DNA of 22,329 bases from a virus (IMGVR_UViG_3300010883_000558:1-22329); one strand, 5' to 3'. Positions 5,927 to 14,697 are shown, numbered from the stretch's first letter. The notes: generated from the sequence alone by a model not told the origin. Numbers and translations are program-made.

Positions 5927-8581
5927 ATGTCCGATTCCGCAATGAATGTCCGACTAGGGGCAAAGACAAAAGAATTTAACAGTAAAATGGCTGCCGCTTC
6001 TAAGAGATTGAAGAAGTTTGGTAAGTCAGTTTCGTCATTAGGTCGGTCAATGACCACTAGTTTAACCATGCCTTTAGCTTTTGCGGGGGCTGCTTCTATC
6101 AAATTATCATTAGATTTTCAAAAATCAATGACCAAAATTCAGACTCTAGTAGGTAAAACAGGGGATGAAATAGAGGTTATGAAAGCGGGGATAATGGAAA
6201 TGTCTACAAAGACAGCCAAAAGTCCGATTGAATTAGCTGAGGGACTGTATTTCCTGGAGTCTGCGGGTCTTATAGGGGCTAATGCTATGGAAACCTTAGA
6301 ACAGGTTGCAAAGGGTTCTGCGGCTGGATTGGGAGATATGGAGGCTTTATCGGTAGTTGCTGCCGCAGCTCAAAATGCATACGGAGAAGAAACCTTATCA
6401 GCGTCCGATGCATTAGATAAATTCGGTGTAATGGTTAGAACGGGTATGTTTGACGCTCAAGAATTATCAAATGTATTGGGAAAACAATTAGGTCTCGCAT
6501 CTAATTTAGGAGTGAGTTTTGATGAAGTTGGAGCTATAATTTCAACATATACATCCACAACAGGAGATGCAACCGCAGCAACAAATGGATTGTCTGCAAT
6601 AATGATGACTTTTGCTAAATTGGAAGTTGGTTCTACTGCAAAACAGGCTGAAGCATTGGATGCTATTGGAATGTCAGCGGCTGAGGTAAAAACTATGATT
6701 GGAGAACAGGGATTAGTCGGGACAATGACTCATCTTCAATCTGAATTTGATGCAAATGGAATTGCAATGGGTAATTTCTTTACCTCATCTCAAGCCTTGA
6801 AAGGTGCTTTAGGAGTTTTAGGTAGTCAATCAGAAGTTTTAGAGGCTAATCTTATTGCAATGGGAGAGTCTTCCGAATTTGTAAGTGGGGCATTTGAACA
6901 AACAGCTGAAACCGATGCTTTCAAAATGGAACAAGCTATGAATAATTTAAGTGTTGCGGGGACTCAATTAGGAGATTCGTTAGCACCTGTTATTCAAGTA
7001 ATTTCTGACAAGATAATGGCTCTAACAACATGGTGGACGGGATTAGATAAATCGACACAAGACAACTACGCAAGCTGGGCAATTTGGATTGCAACAGTAG
7101 GACCAGCTTTGATGCTTTTGGGAGGGATTATTTCTAAGGTTGGGATGTTTATTGGCTTTATGAAAAAATTTCAAGTAATCCAAAAGATTGCAACCGCTGC
7201 TCAATGGTTGTTTAATATTGCAATGACAGCAAATCCGATTGGTTTAATAATTGCCGCAATAGCTTTAGTAATAGCCGCTCTCGTGTATTTTGCTACCTCA
7301 ACGAGTAATGTAGCCATAAAAGTGAGAAACTTCTTTAGATACATGGTAAATGGTGTTATACAAGGTATAAATTACATTATTGATAGTGTGAATGATTGGG
7401 GAGAGTATATCGGAGTAACAATACCCCGAATTAAAGCTCTGACAATGGAAACTGAAAAGTCTACTGAAGTTGTAGAGGATAATGCTGATGCTGTTTCAGA
7501 TTTGGGTAGTGAATTAAACAATCTTCCTACTAATGTAATTACAACCGTTGAAACAGATGTTCCTGATTTAGATGATGGTGGAAAGTCGGGAGGTTCATCA
7601 TCAAAAGAAACTGAAAAAAATGAGGAAAAATCATTAGAGAGAATAAGAAAACTCAAACAACAATTCAATGTCCTTAATGAAAAGGATAAATACAAGTCAG
7701 ATTTAATTGCTTTAGAAAATTCAAGAACAAATGCTTTGAAGAGTGTGGAAGATACTCAATATTCTGAGGAGGAAAAGTTAGCTATTAATGCTAATTTTGA
7801 TGCCAAAAGACAAAAGATAATGGATAAAAATGATGATGCTGTTCAGAAGTCTATTGACAATCAGAAATCTGAATGGGAGTCAATGTTTGAAGCTATTGAA
7901 AAAGGGTGGCAAAATAGTATGAAAGTTTTAGATCAGTTTATGGGAGCGTGGTCAGCAGTACAAGACCAAAAGGCGGAGAAAGAAAATATCGAATTAGTGA
8001 ATAAACAAATAAGAGAAGATGAAGACTACAATAAATGGTATGAGGGAGAATTATTAAAAATACAAAATACGATTTCAAATAAGGAAAATCAAGATAAAGC
8101 TATTGAAGCATTGGATATAACAGCGGCTACAAGACGGGAGGACTTAGACAATAAACAGGATGATGCTACAAAAGCATTACAAAAAAAGGCAGCTCAGAGA
8201 GAAAAGAAAATGAATATTTTTAATGCAATAGTTAATACGGCTTCAGCTGTTGTGAAAGCATTAGGTTCTGCCCCTCCTCCTTTGAATTTTGGATTGGCAG
8301 CAATAGTTGGAGGATTGGGTGCTGCACAAATTGCTGGTATTGCATCAACACCAATTCCATTAGCAAAAGGGGGGTTAGCATTTGGACCTACAAACGCTTT
8401 AATAGGGGAGTATTCGGGTGCAAAAAATAATCCTGAGGTAGTTGCCCCTTTAGATAAATTAAAAAGCATGTTGGGAGGTGGAGGAGGTAGAAGTGATATA
8501 GCTTTAAGAGGAGAATTGAAAGGAAATAACATTTTCTTATCAACTCAAAAAACTGAAATTGATAGAGTACGATTTATATAA
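5927..8581 (+). CDS. Tail tape measure protein
   Basis: 884 residues, starting one base after the chaperone stop. The first part (about 50-330) resembles the TP901 tape measure domain: 'FQKSMTKIQTLVG', 'SPIELAEGLYFLESAGL', 'YTSTTGDATAATNGLSAIMM'. Two hydrophobic segments follow, near residues 383-415 and 435-456, then a long charged coiled-coil region (about 590-760) and a Gly/Ala-rich part. The end has KGGLAFGPTNALIGEY and NNPEVVAPL, a recurrent tape measure C-terminal pattern. The protein sets tail length and helps DNA passage through the host membrane. Confidence 0.93.
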   Translation: MSDSAMNVRLGAKTKEFNSKMAAASKRLKKFGKSVSSLGRSMTTSLTMPLAFAGAASIKLSLDFQKSMTKIQTLVGKTGDEIEVMKAGIMEMSTKTAKSPIELAEGLYFLESAGLIGANAMETLEQVAKGSAAGLGDMEALSVVAAAAQNAYGEETLSASDALDKFGVMVRTGMFDAQELSNVLGKQLGLASNLGVSFDEVGAIISTYTSTTGDATAATNGLSAIMMTFAKLEVGSTAKQAEALDAIGMSAAEVKTMIGEQGLVGTMTHLQSEFDANGIAMGNFFTSSQALKGALGVLGSQSEVLEANLIAMGESSEFVSGAFEQTAETDAFKMEQAMNNLSVAGTQLGDSLAPVIQVISDKIMALTTWWTGLDKSTQDNYASWAIWIATVGPALMLLGGIISKVGMFIGFMKKFQVIQKIATAAQWLFNIAMTANPIGLIIAAIALVIAALVYFATSTSNVAIKVRNFFRYMVNGVIQGINYIIDSVNDWGEYIGVTIPRIKALTMETEKSTEVVEDNADAVSDLGSELNNLPTNVITTVETDVPDLDDGGKSGGSSSKETEKNEEKSLERIRKLKQQFNVLNEKDKYKSDLIALENSRTNALKSVEDTQYSEEEKLAINANFDAKRQKIMDKNDDAVQKSIDNQKSEWESMFEAIEKGWQNSMKVLDQFMGAWSAVQDQKAEKENIELVNKQIREDEDYNKWYEGELLKIQNTISNKENQDKAIEALDITAATRREDLDNKQDDATKALQKKAAQREKKMNIFNAIVNTASAVVKALGSAPPPLNFGLAAIVGGLGAAQIAGIASTPIPLAKGGLAFGPTNALIGEYSGAKNNPEVVAPLDKLKSMLGGGGGRSDIALRGELKGNNIFLSTQKTEIDRVRFI

Positions 8582-8590
8582 AAACACGAA

Positions 8591-11500
8591 ATGGCTGGGA
8601 TAAAATACAAAACTAGATACACCTCTTTAAACGGTCAGAAATTTCGTTTAGAATTATGGGATACAGATTTTACAGGAACATTTGAAGATGATATGGCTAT
8701 CGGAGAACAAAGTCCTACAATAACATACGATGCATCTGGGGATAGAAAATTCAATGATATTTGTGCTTCAACAATGGAATGGACTTATATCATTAAAAAT
8801 GATGATGATGAACTTTTTATAGAAGATATTATAAAATTCGGAGAGGAGCAAGATATCTACATTCATTTGTATCAAGAAAATGCAAATGGAATTGATGAAT
8901 ACATGTGGGGTGGTTTTTTATTAATGGACTTATCTACTACACCCGATATCAGTTTTCCGTATGATGTTTCATTACGAGCTGTTGATGGATTAGGTTTATT
9001 GAAAGAAAAAAAATGGTTAATTCAAGGAGCAACAGGGACTACTGAGGCGGATACATATATCCCTACAAACAAACAAACCTTTATTTATTGGTTTAGTCAA
9101 ATTCTTCAAAAAGCGGGAGCAGCTGAAGTAAGTAATGGTGCTTCAAAAGATTATAATTTTGCAACCGTAAATAGATGGTACAACGAAGAGATGGGAGCTA
9201 CTACATATCAACAAGACCCTACTATTTTCACTCAATGTCATACACGAGGTTTTTATGCTTTGAAAGAGAATGGAGATTATGAGCCTGATAATGCATATAA
9301 TGTATTACAGGGTATGTTAAAGAGTTGGGGTATGAGATTAACGTATTGGATGGGAACATATTATTTCGTTCAAGTAAATGAATATATCACACAGGATACG
9401 GGTACATCTGCAAATCCGATAAATATGATTACTCATTACTACCAAAAAAATGCAACTTTTATTAATACTCAAAATCATATTGGAGATAGTAATTTCGCTA
9501 TGTATCAACAGCATATTAATACGGGTGTTAGTTTTGGAGATGTTGGATTACAGAAATTAGAGGGTACTGAATATTCATATCTACCAGCTATTAAAAATAG
9601 TATTGTTGAGTTTGAAAGTATAGAAGATATTAATTATTTTCAAGGATATCCTGACATGTTTACAGCAGCACAATTTTCGTCAGAAGCTGGAAGTGGAGAT
9701 GCTGTGATAAACACAAAACCGCTAGCAATTTGGACAGATGCACATACGGGAAGTGGATGGTATTTCTATTTAGTTATGAATTTACAAGCAAATGTTAATG
9801 TACAACAATTTGGTTGTTTTCATTATCTATGGACGGTAAGAGCGAGAGAAGTTGGGACAACACCCTGGACAAATATGTTAAATTATAACGATTCAACAAA
9901 TACATTATCGTGGGCATCATACTCAGCATATTGGGGTACATGGACAAATGTTACAATTAATGATATAATTAACGGAACGGGAACTATGAATGGAGGAGGG
10001 GTTTCTAATTATGTTAATATTCTACCGAACTCAAGTAATTACAATCAAGACACTTTAGTTTTTGATAGTGGTTCAACAGTAAATGGAAAAATACCGCCTC
10101 CATCTTGGTCAGCAATAGGAGATTGGGAGTTTGAATTAGCTACAATAGAAGTGTGTAGAGGAGCAGCTCAACAACAAAATGGTTTGAATCCTACAAGAAG
10201 AGGTTTTGGAAATCAAGGATGTGGATGGAGTAATCAATCTAATCCTCCGACAATCGGATTACCAAATGCTTTTGCAAAATCAGTCGCATCAAATACGGAG
10301 GGTATGTCAATAGAATATGCTGATTCATTGGGAGCACCTTTACCAAATGGGGCAATAAATTATAACTCTATTTTTTCAGCAATTATGACCGCTTCAAATA
10401 ACGTGGGTTATACCGTTACAAATACCTTTGTTAGTACAACTACATCAGATACTAAAACAAATGTAATAACGGGTGTTAAATACGGTGATACAACGAGTCC
10501 AAATGCACCGGGAACTTTATGGATAATAAATACAGTTTCGGGGGCAATAAGTGCAACACAACCGACTGGTTTGTGGGGTAGGACATTACAAGGAGGGACA
10601 GATACTTTTTCTGAAGTCCTAGCTAAACAAGCAATAAATAATCAATATCATGCAAACCCTCAATTAAACGGGACTATCGTATTAAGTAAAACGGACAAAC
10701 TCAATGGATGGAGATTGAAAAGTTTGAATCCTATTGGAAGAGTAGTCGATAGAGATGCTAATCCTTATGTGATGATGAGAATGGAATTTATTACAGGGAA
10801 AGATGAATGGTCAGGAGAATGGTGGCAAGTAATTAATTCACTTGTAAATACAACCACAACCACAGGAACGGGAGGACCAGGAAATGGAAATGGATGGGGA
10901 AATGGAGGAGGTCCGGTTGATAATGGAAATGGAGGAGGGTATCAAGGTTTGGTTCAACCTCCAATAGCTGTTTCGGGGACACAATCAAAAATTGGAAATT
11001 TTGATGGAACAAGTTTTCAGAATTTAGGAAATGATAAATTTATACTTTCAAAAACTACTTCTGACATTTTAGCAAAAGTAGGATTAACAACAATACCAAT
11101 TCAAAATATGTTACAAGCCGCTGGAGATGATTATTCATTTTTACAAGCGGGAATGAAATTAAGAATTGTAGATTCAAATCATCAAAATCGTAGTGCATTA
11201 TATGTGTACGATGTAGAGGTTGCAGTCAATCAATCTCTAGGAGATACTAGTATAGAAATTGTTCCGATAACTACAACTAGTACGATATATGCAAATTCTC
11301 AAATTGAAATAGATATCCATCAGTGGTTGATTTCAACTAATAATAAACAAAATCAAATTACACTAACAACAACGGGGACTAGTGGGGCTTCAACTTTCAA
11401 TCAATCAACGGGAGCATTGAATATACCTAGTTATTCGGGTGGAGGTAGTGTAAATTCAAATTACATAACTAAAATGTGTGAGTCAGTAGCTCTAACATCA

Positions 11501-11968
11501 GCAACCACAGGAGAGGCGTTAGCGGTTGTAATCCCTTATGATACTACAATAACACAATCGACTGTAAATGATATGACATTTTATACAACGGGAGGAGTAT
11601 CGGGTAGTGATTATTCATGGAAATTTGGTAGTAGTGGTTTTTATGAAATTAGTTGGAATGTAACATCAGATACTTCAGTAGTAAATAATAGAATTTTATC
11701 GGGTGTAAAATTACAACGAGGAATAGAGGATAGAGGGGCAATATCATGGTCAGATGTTAATGCAACTCATGGATATATTTATGACAGAGGAACGGGAAGT
11801 GTTAGAAAAGGTACTGTTTCTCAAGGATTAATTATCTCAGAAACAGTAAGTGCGGAAATTGTAGTTTACTATAGAATTGTTTTTTGGAAAGAGGCGGCAA
11901 GTAATGGGAGTATGAAATCTACAACAGTAATAAATGGGACAAATTTAACAATTAAGGAATTACAGTAA
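8591..11968 (+). CDS. Large tail-tip / tail fibre protein with C-terminal adhesin domain
   Basis: 1125 residues directly after the tape measure gene. Residues 1-150 are beta-rich with DIYIHLYQ and YMWGGFLLMDLSTTPDISFPYD, resembling the N-terminal tail-tip part of Bacteroidota siphovirus structural proteins. Residues about 150-750 hold many aromatic beta segments. A Gly/Asn-rich hinge (about 753-783) follows, then a fibre-like linker (ITLTTTGTSGASTFNQSTG). The C-terminal 170 residues have short strands, a GYIYDRG-type turn and end in GTNLTIKEL, reminiscent of C1q/TNF-like jelly-roll adhesins. Likely roles are tail hub attachment and receptor binding. No separate distal-tail gene is seen between the tape measure gene and lysis. 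The jelly-roll assignment is inference. Confidence 0.8.
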   Translation: MAGIKYKTRYTSLNGQKFRLELWDTDFTGTFEDDMAIGEQSPTITYDASGDRKFNDICASTMEWTYIIKNDDDELFIEDIIKFGEEQDIYIHLYQENANGIDEYMWGGFLLMDLSTTPDISFPYDVSLRAVDGLGLLKEKKWLIQGATGTTEADTYIPTNKQTFIYWFSQILQKAGAAEVSNGASKDYNFATVNRWYNEEMGATTYQQDPTIFTQCHTRGFYALKENGDYEPDNAYNVLQGMLKSWGMRLTYWMGTYYFVQVNEYITQDTGTSANPINMITHYYQKNATFINTQNHIGDSNFAMYQQHINTGVSFGDVGLQKLEGTEYSYLPAIKNSIVEFESIEDINYFQGYPDMFTAAQFSSEAGSGDAVINTKPLAIWTDAHTGSGWYFYLVMNLQANVNVQQFGCFHYLWTVRAREVGTTPWTNMLNYNDSTNTLSWASYSAYWGTWTNVTINDIINGTGTMNGGGVSNYVNILPNSSNYNQDTLVFDSGSTVNGKIPPPSWSAIGDWEFELATIEVCRGAAQQQNGLNPTRRGFGNQGCGWSNQSNPPTIGLPNAFAKSVASNTEGMSIEYADSLGAPLPNGAINYNSIFSAIMTASNNVGYTVTNTFVSTTTSDTKTNVITGVKYGDTTSPNAPGTLWIINTVSGAISATQPTGLWGRTLQGGTDTFSEVLAKQAINNQYHANPQLNGTIVLSKTDKLNGWRLKSLNPIGRVVDRDANPYVMMRMEFITGKDEWSGEWWQVINSLVNTTTTTGTGGPGNGNGWGNGGGPVDNGNGGGYQGLVQPPIAVSGTQSKIGNFDGTSFQNLGNDKFILSKTTSDILAKVGLTTIPIQNMLQAAGDDYSFLQAGMKLRIVDSNHQNRSALYVYDVEVAVNQSLGDTSIEIVPITTTSTIYANSQIEIDIHQWLISTNNKQNQITLTTTGTSGASTFNQSTGALNIPSYSGGGSVNSNYITKMCESVALTSATTGEALAVVIPYDTTITQSTVNDMTFYTTGGVSGSDYSWKFGSSGFYEISWNVTSDTSVVNNRILSGVKLQRGIEDRGAISWSDVNATHGYIYDRGTGSVRKGTVSQGLIISETVSAEIVVYYRIVFWKEAASNGSMKSTTVINGTNLTIKELQ

Positions 11969-12144
11969 TGAAAAATGAAATGAGAGATACGGTAGAATTT
12001 TTAGGAATCAATTTGGGTGGTATTGGAATAAGTATGACAAGTTTGGATGAGGTTTTGAGAGTATTAATTTTATTAGCTACTTTAATTTATTCAATTCAAA
12101 AAATAATATATTACAAAAATAAAAAAAATGGCATTAACAAGTAA
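11968..12144 (+). CDS. Small one-TM protein, holin-like candidate (58 aa)
   Basis: ATG at 11968 overlaps the preceding stop (TAATG); the frame ends at 12142-12144, 17 nt into the endolysin gene. The 58 residues have a charged start and a hydrophobic helix LRVLILLATLIYSIQKIIYY (about 30-49), then a basic tail KNKKNGINK. One TM, small size and location immediately before an endolysin suggest a holin or lysis accessory protein; it could also be an unrelated membrane peptide. Confidence 0.55.
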   Translation: MKNEMRDTVEFLGINLGGIGISMTSLDEVLRVLILLATLIYSIQKIIYYKNKKNGINK

Positions 12145-12556
12145 GAATTTCAACGAAATGGATCGGAATTATCCTCCTCTAAAATACTTTAATTTAAATG
12201 AATTCGAATGTCCTGGAGATGAGGGGTCGGGTAATAACATGTGTCCTATTTTTGTAAGAAAATTAGATTCTGCGAGAGGTAAAGCAAAAATACCCTTTAA
12301 GATAAATTGGGGGTACAGAAATCCCTCACATAATTCAAAAGTAGGGGGGGTTAAAAATAGCTCACATATGAATATCCCATGTAATGCAGCTGATATCCAT
12401 GTAAAAGATTCAAGGGCTAGATTCTTAATTTTAGTTTCTTTGATGTCTGAGGGGTTCACGAGATTTGGAATTGGAAAAAATTTCATACACGTAGATTCTG
12501 ATGATACAAAAAATGGAGGAGATAAAAGTCCAAATGTAGTTTGGCATTATTATTAA
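12128..12556 (+). CDS. M15-type peptidase endolysin
   Basis: 142 residues with the zinc-peptidase pattern of the M15_3 group: GYRNPSHNSKVGGVKNSSH (residues 62-80) with H80, then D89 in NAADIHV, and a HVD motif (H121, D123) in FGIGKNFIHVD. Such enzymes cut peptide cross-links in peptidoglycan. No signal peptide is seen, so a holin is needed for release, consistent with small membrane genes on both sides. The start is preceded by an A-rich leader. A G7 run at 12344-12350 encodes Gly-Gly between conserved parts. Confidence 0.87.
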   Translation: MALTSKNFNEMDRNYPPLKYFNLNEFECPGDEGSGNNMCPIFVRKLDSARGKAKIPFKINWGYRNPSHNSKVGGVKNSSHMNIPCNAADIHVKDSRARFLILVSLMSEGFTRFGIGKNFIHVDSDDTKNGGDKSPNVVWHYY

Positions 12557-12571
12557 TTTAAAATTGAAAAG

Positions 12572-12775
12572 ATGAAAAAGTTTTTAGAAAAGTATGTAAA
12601 TGGAATGTTAATGAAGATGTTTGGTAGTCGTAAATTTTGGTATACGGTAGTCGGAATATTAACATCCGTATTAAGTGAAAAATTCGGTTTAAACGCTGAG
12701 GAAGTAAAAGGTATATTATTGAGTATTTCGGCACTTGTATTGGGACAGGGTGTTGCGGATATCAATAAAAAATAG
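12572..12775 (+). CDS. Holin-like membrane protein (67 aa)
   Basis: 67 residues: basic start, a first hydrophobic segment FWYTVVGILTSVLS, a polar loop with LNAEEVKG, and a second hydrophobic segment ILLSISALVLGQGVADINKK. The 'RKFWYTVVG ... GQGVAD' pattern is common in small phage membrane proteins next to endolysins. The stop overlaps the GTG of the next gene by one base. Holin function is inferred from topology and position. Confidence 0.6.
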   Translation: MKKFLEKYVNGMLMKMFGSRKFWYTVVGILTSVLSEKFGLNAEEVKGILLSISALVLGQGVADINKK

Positions 12776-13536
12776 TGAAACAATACAGACCTCGTTTGAC
12801 TGAAAAAGAAAATCAGTTAATTGAAGAGTTTAGGGGGGGTAAAAACGTGGGTATCATAGGAGATACTCACGAACCCTTTTGCCTACCAGAATACAGAAAT
12901 TGGTGTTATGAAATTTTCAATAGATTTGGTGTTTCAGAAATCGTACATATTGGAGATGAGGTAGATAACCATGCATTAAGTTATCACGAAAATTCAGATG
13001 GAGCATTTGATGCTATGAGGGAGGCAGAAATGGCTCAGACTGCGATGGATAAATGGTACAAAACATTTCCCGATGTTAAAGTCTGTGTGGGAAATCATTC
13101 GGCACTCCCTTTTAGAAAAGCAACTTCAAGTGGTATACCAAAAAGATTTCTTAAAACTTATGAGGAAATTTGGAATGCACCAAAGGGGTGGAAATGGGAA
13201 TTACAATGGGAGATTGATGGTGTGTTATACGAACACGGGACAGGAACATCGGGACAAAATGGAGCGAGAAACCGAGCCTCAGCTAATAGACAATCAACCG
13301 TAATCGGACACTCACATTCATTTGGAGGGGTTTCATACATGGCAAGTAGGAATGATATGATTTATGGATTAAATGTAGGGTGTGGGATAGATAATTCTTC
13401 ATACGCAATGGCTTACGGAAAACAATTTCCAAAGAAACCGACTATCGGGTGTGGTGTTGTTTTGGATGGAGGTAGGACAGGTATATTTGTTCCGATGGAT
13501 TTGGGTAGTAAAGTCATAAGAACTTCAAGAACCTAA
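12775..13536 (+). CDS. Calcineurin-like metallophosphoesterase
   Basis: 253 residues from GTG 12775, overlapping the preceding TAG. The metal-binding motifs are in order: GDTH (D30, H32), GDEVD (D61), GNHS (N107, H108), YEHG (H154) and GHSH (H179, H181), so the active site appears complete. The third motif has Ser where Glu/Asp is usual. The family hydrolyses phosphomono- or diesters, including nucleic acids. It closes the rightward run before the large repeat region. Its substrate cannot be told from sequence; end processing of DNA or RNA, or nucleotide metabolism, are options. Confidence 0.85.
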   Translation: MKQYRPRLTEKENQLIEEFRGGKNVGIIGDTHEPFCLPEYRNWCYEIFNRFGVSEIVHIGDEVDNHALSYHENSDGAFDAMREAEMAQTAMDKWYKTFPDVKVCVGNHSALPFRKATSSGIPKRFLKTYEEIWNAPKGWKWELQWEIDGVLYEHGTGTSGQNGARNRASANRQSTVIGHSHSFGGVSYMASRNDMIYGLNVGCGIDNSSYAMAYGKQFPKKPTIGCGVVLDGGRTGIFVPMDLGSKVIRTSRT

Positions 13537-13544
13537 CATTTAAT

Positions 13545-14040
13545 GTTCTTATAACAATTAAGAACTCTATTTTTTGTGTTCTCAGAACACTTATTTCATG
13601 GTTCTTGGAACGATTAAAAGTTCTCTTTTTACGGTTCTTAGAGAATAAAAAAACTCTCTTTTTAATGTTCTTAGAGAATAAAAAAGTTCTCTTTTTGCTG
13701 TTCTTGGAACGATTAAGAACTCTCTTTTTACTGTTCTCGGAACACTTATTTCATGGTTCTTTGAGCTATAAAGAACTGTAATTTCATTGTTTTAGGAACT
13801 CTCCTAGGTAGGAATAGTTATTTCTAGGGTATTATATGGTTCTCAAGATTATAATTTTACTGTTCTCAGAACTCTAATTTTGATGTTCTTATAACGATTA
13901 AGAACTCTCTTTTCATGGTTCTTGGAACAAAAAAGAACTCTCATTTTACTGTTCTTTGAGCTAAAAAGAACTCTGTTTTTACGGTTCTCAGAACTCTTAT
14001 TTCAATGTTCTTATAGCTATAAAGAACCTCATTTATTAAT
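13545..14040. repeat. Array A: phased GTTCT inverted-repeat units (23/33 nt)
   Basis: Seventeen unit starts at 13545, 13578, 13601, 13634, 13667, 13700, 13733, 13756, 13789, 13839, 13862, 13885, 13918, 13951, 13984, 14007 and 14041. The spacings are 33 (nine times), 23 (five), 34 and 50 (once each). A long unit consists of a dyad GTTCTTGGAAC, then GATTAAGAAC, then TCTCTTTTTACT. A short unit lacks the central 10 nt, as expected from deletion between two GAAC copies 10 nt apart. GTTCTT also pairs with AAGAAC to give a 6-bp stem followed by T-rich sequence. No protein coding is apparent. Possible roles: protein-binding sites, origin, transcription barrier. Confidence 0.9.
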
Positions 14041-14060
14041 GTTCCTAATGTTAGTGGAAA

Positions 14061-14360
14061 GTACTAAATAAAGTACAAAGTACTAAATGAAGTACTAAAG
14101 TTGTACTTTTGAAGTGAGAAGTACTAAAGTAGTACTTTTGAGGTGGAAAGTACAAAATAAAGTGAAAAGTACAAAATAAAGTACAAAAAAGTACAAAGTA
14201 CAAAAAAAGGTACTTTTGAAGTGAAAAGTACAAGATAAAGTACAAAGTACAAAATAAAGTACAAAATGGTACTTTTGAGGTGGGAAGTACTAAAAAGGTA
14301 CTTTTAAAGTACAAAGTACTAAAATGGTACTTTTGAAGTACAAAGTACAAGATAAAGTAC
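14061..14360. repeat. Array B: 26 phased GTAC palindromes
   Basis: GTAC occurs 26 times in 300 nt, most copies as AAAGTAC or its complement GTACTTT. Starts run from 14061 to 14357 with spacings of 7, 10-12 or 18-19 nt only. Five copies of a 22-nt imperfect palindrome (starts 14103, 14132, 14210, 14269, 14327) have GTACTTTT and RRAAGTAC-type arms around a six-base centre. The minus-strand frame across it is Phe/Leu/Tyr/Thr repeat noise. It directly adjoins array A but is a different sequence family. Iteron-like binding sites are the simplest reading. Confidence 0.9.
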
Positions 14361-14373
14361 AAAGTGATACTTA

Positions 14374-14392
14374 AAGTTATAAAAAATAACTT
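14374..14392. other. Perfect 7-bp inverted repeat at the end of array B
   Basis: AAGTTAT (14374-14380), five A residues, ATAACTT (14386-14392). It lies between the last GTAC copy and the AT-only stretch, and may be an operator or a small hairpin. Confidence 0.55.
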
Positions 14393-14498
14393 GTTAATAA
14401 AATTACACCTATATATATATAGTATATAAATTTAATCCTCATATTTGTATTACAGATTCGTATGAATTTGTATCTACAACTGTAGTAGTTTTTGTTTG
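14393..14498. other. AT-rich stretch, candidate DNA unwinding element
   Basis: About 14409-14435 is almost only A and T (TATATATATATAG, then TATAAATTTAA). It follows two repeat arrays and precedes an operator-like dyad, CTACA-AC-TGTAG (14474-14485). Iterons next to an AT-rich segment are the usual arrangement of replication origins. No clear promoter is seen here; CATATTTG at 14440-14447 misses the -7 consensus by one base. Confidence 0.4.
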
Positions 14499-14531
14499 AA
14501 GCCCCTTTATTAAGTTAGAGGGGCTTTTTTT
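14499..14531 (+). terminator. Strong intrinsic terminator with no gene upstream
   Basis: AAGCCCCT (14499-14506) pairs with AGGGGCTT (14519-14526) across a 12-nt loop, followed by a T-run ending at 14531. It is the best terminator in the window, yet the nearest upstream gene ends 960 nt before. It either stops read-through from the late genes after the arrays or ends a small RNA. Confidence 0.85.
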
Positions 14532-14697
14532 ATACCTGAAAAGACCACTTTCCCACTAAGTCCGAACGAAAATCGATGTTTTGAAACACATTTTTAAAAA
14601 AAGAATTTTCTAAAAACACTTATATTTGGGTGTTCTACCCTAGTAAAAATAAATATATTAATTTGTTGATAAGTGTAGGATATCAACATAAAGGCTC
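14532..14697 (+). promoter_or_regulatory. Leader region with candidate -7 element and DnaA-box-like site
   Basis: No gene is seen. TATATTTG at 14621-14628 fits the Bacteroidota -7 consensus TAnnTTTG but has no clear -33 partner. TGTTGATAA at 14664-14672 is the complement of a DnaA box with one mismatch (TTATCAACA against TTATCCACA). GGGT-GTTCT-ACCC nearby is a short dyad. These single-site matches are weak on their own. Confidence 0.35.

Noticed and set aside
8194-8532. Minus-strand 112-residue Pro-rich frame in the tape measure gene
   Set aside because: Antisense shadow of the Gly/Ala-rich C-terminal part; no supporting context.
13073-13303. Second-frame ORF inside the phosphoesterase gene
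   Set aside because: Overlaps a well-supported enzyme with an intact set of metal motifs; no sign of a frameshift.
13545-14040. CRISPR-like array
   Set aside because: Units are contiguous, diverged along their whole length and have no constant repeat with unique spacers; no cas genes are in the window.
14051-14362. Minus-strand 103-residue reading frame
   Set aside because: It is made of the GTAC repeats and yields only Phe/Leu/Tyr/Thr low-complexity sequence; no start context or neighbours on that strand.
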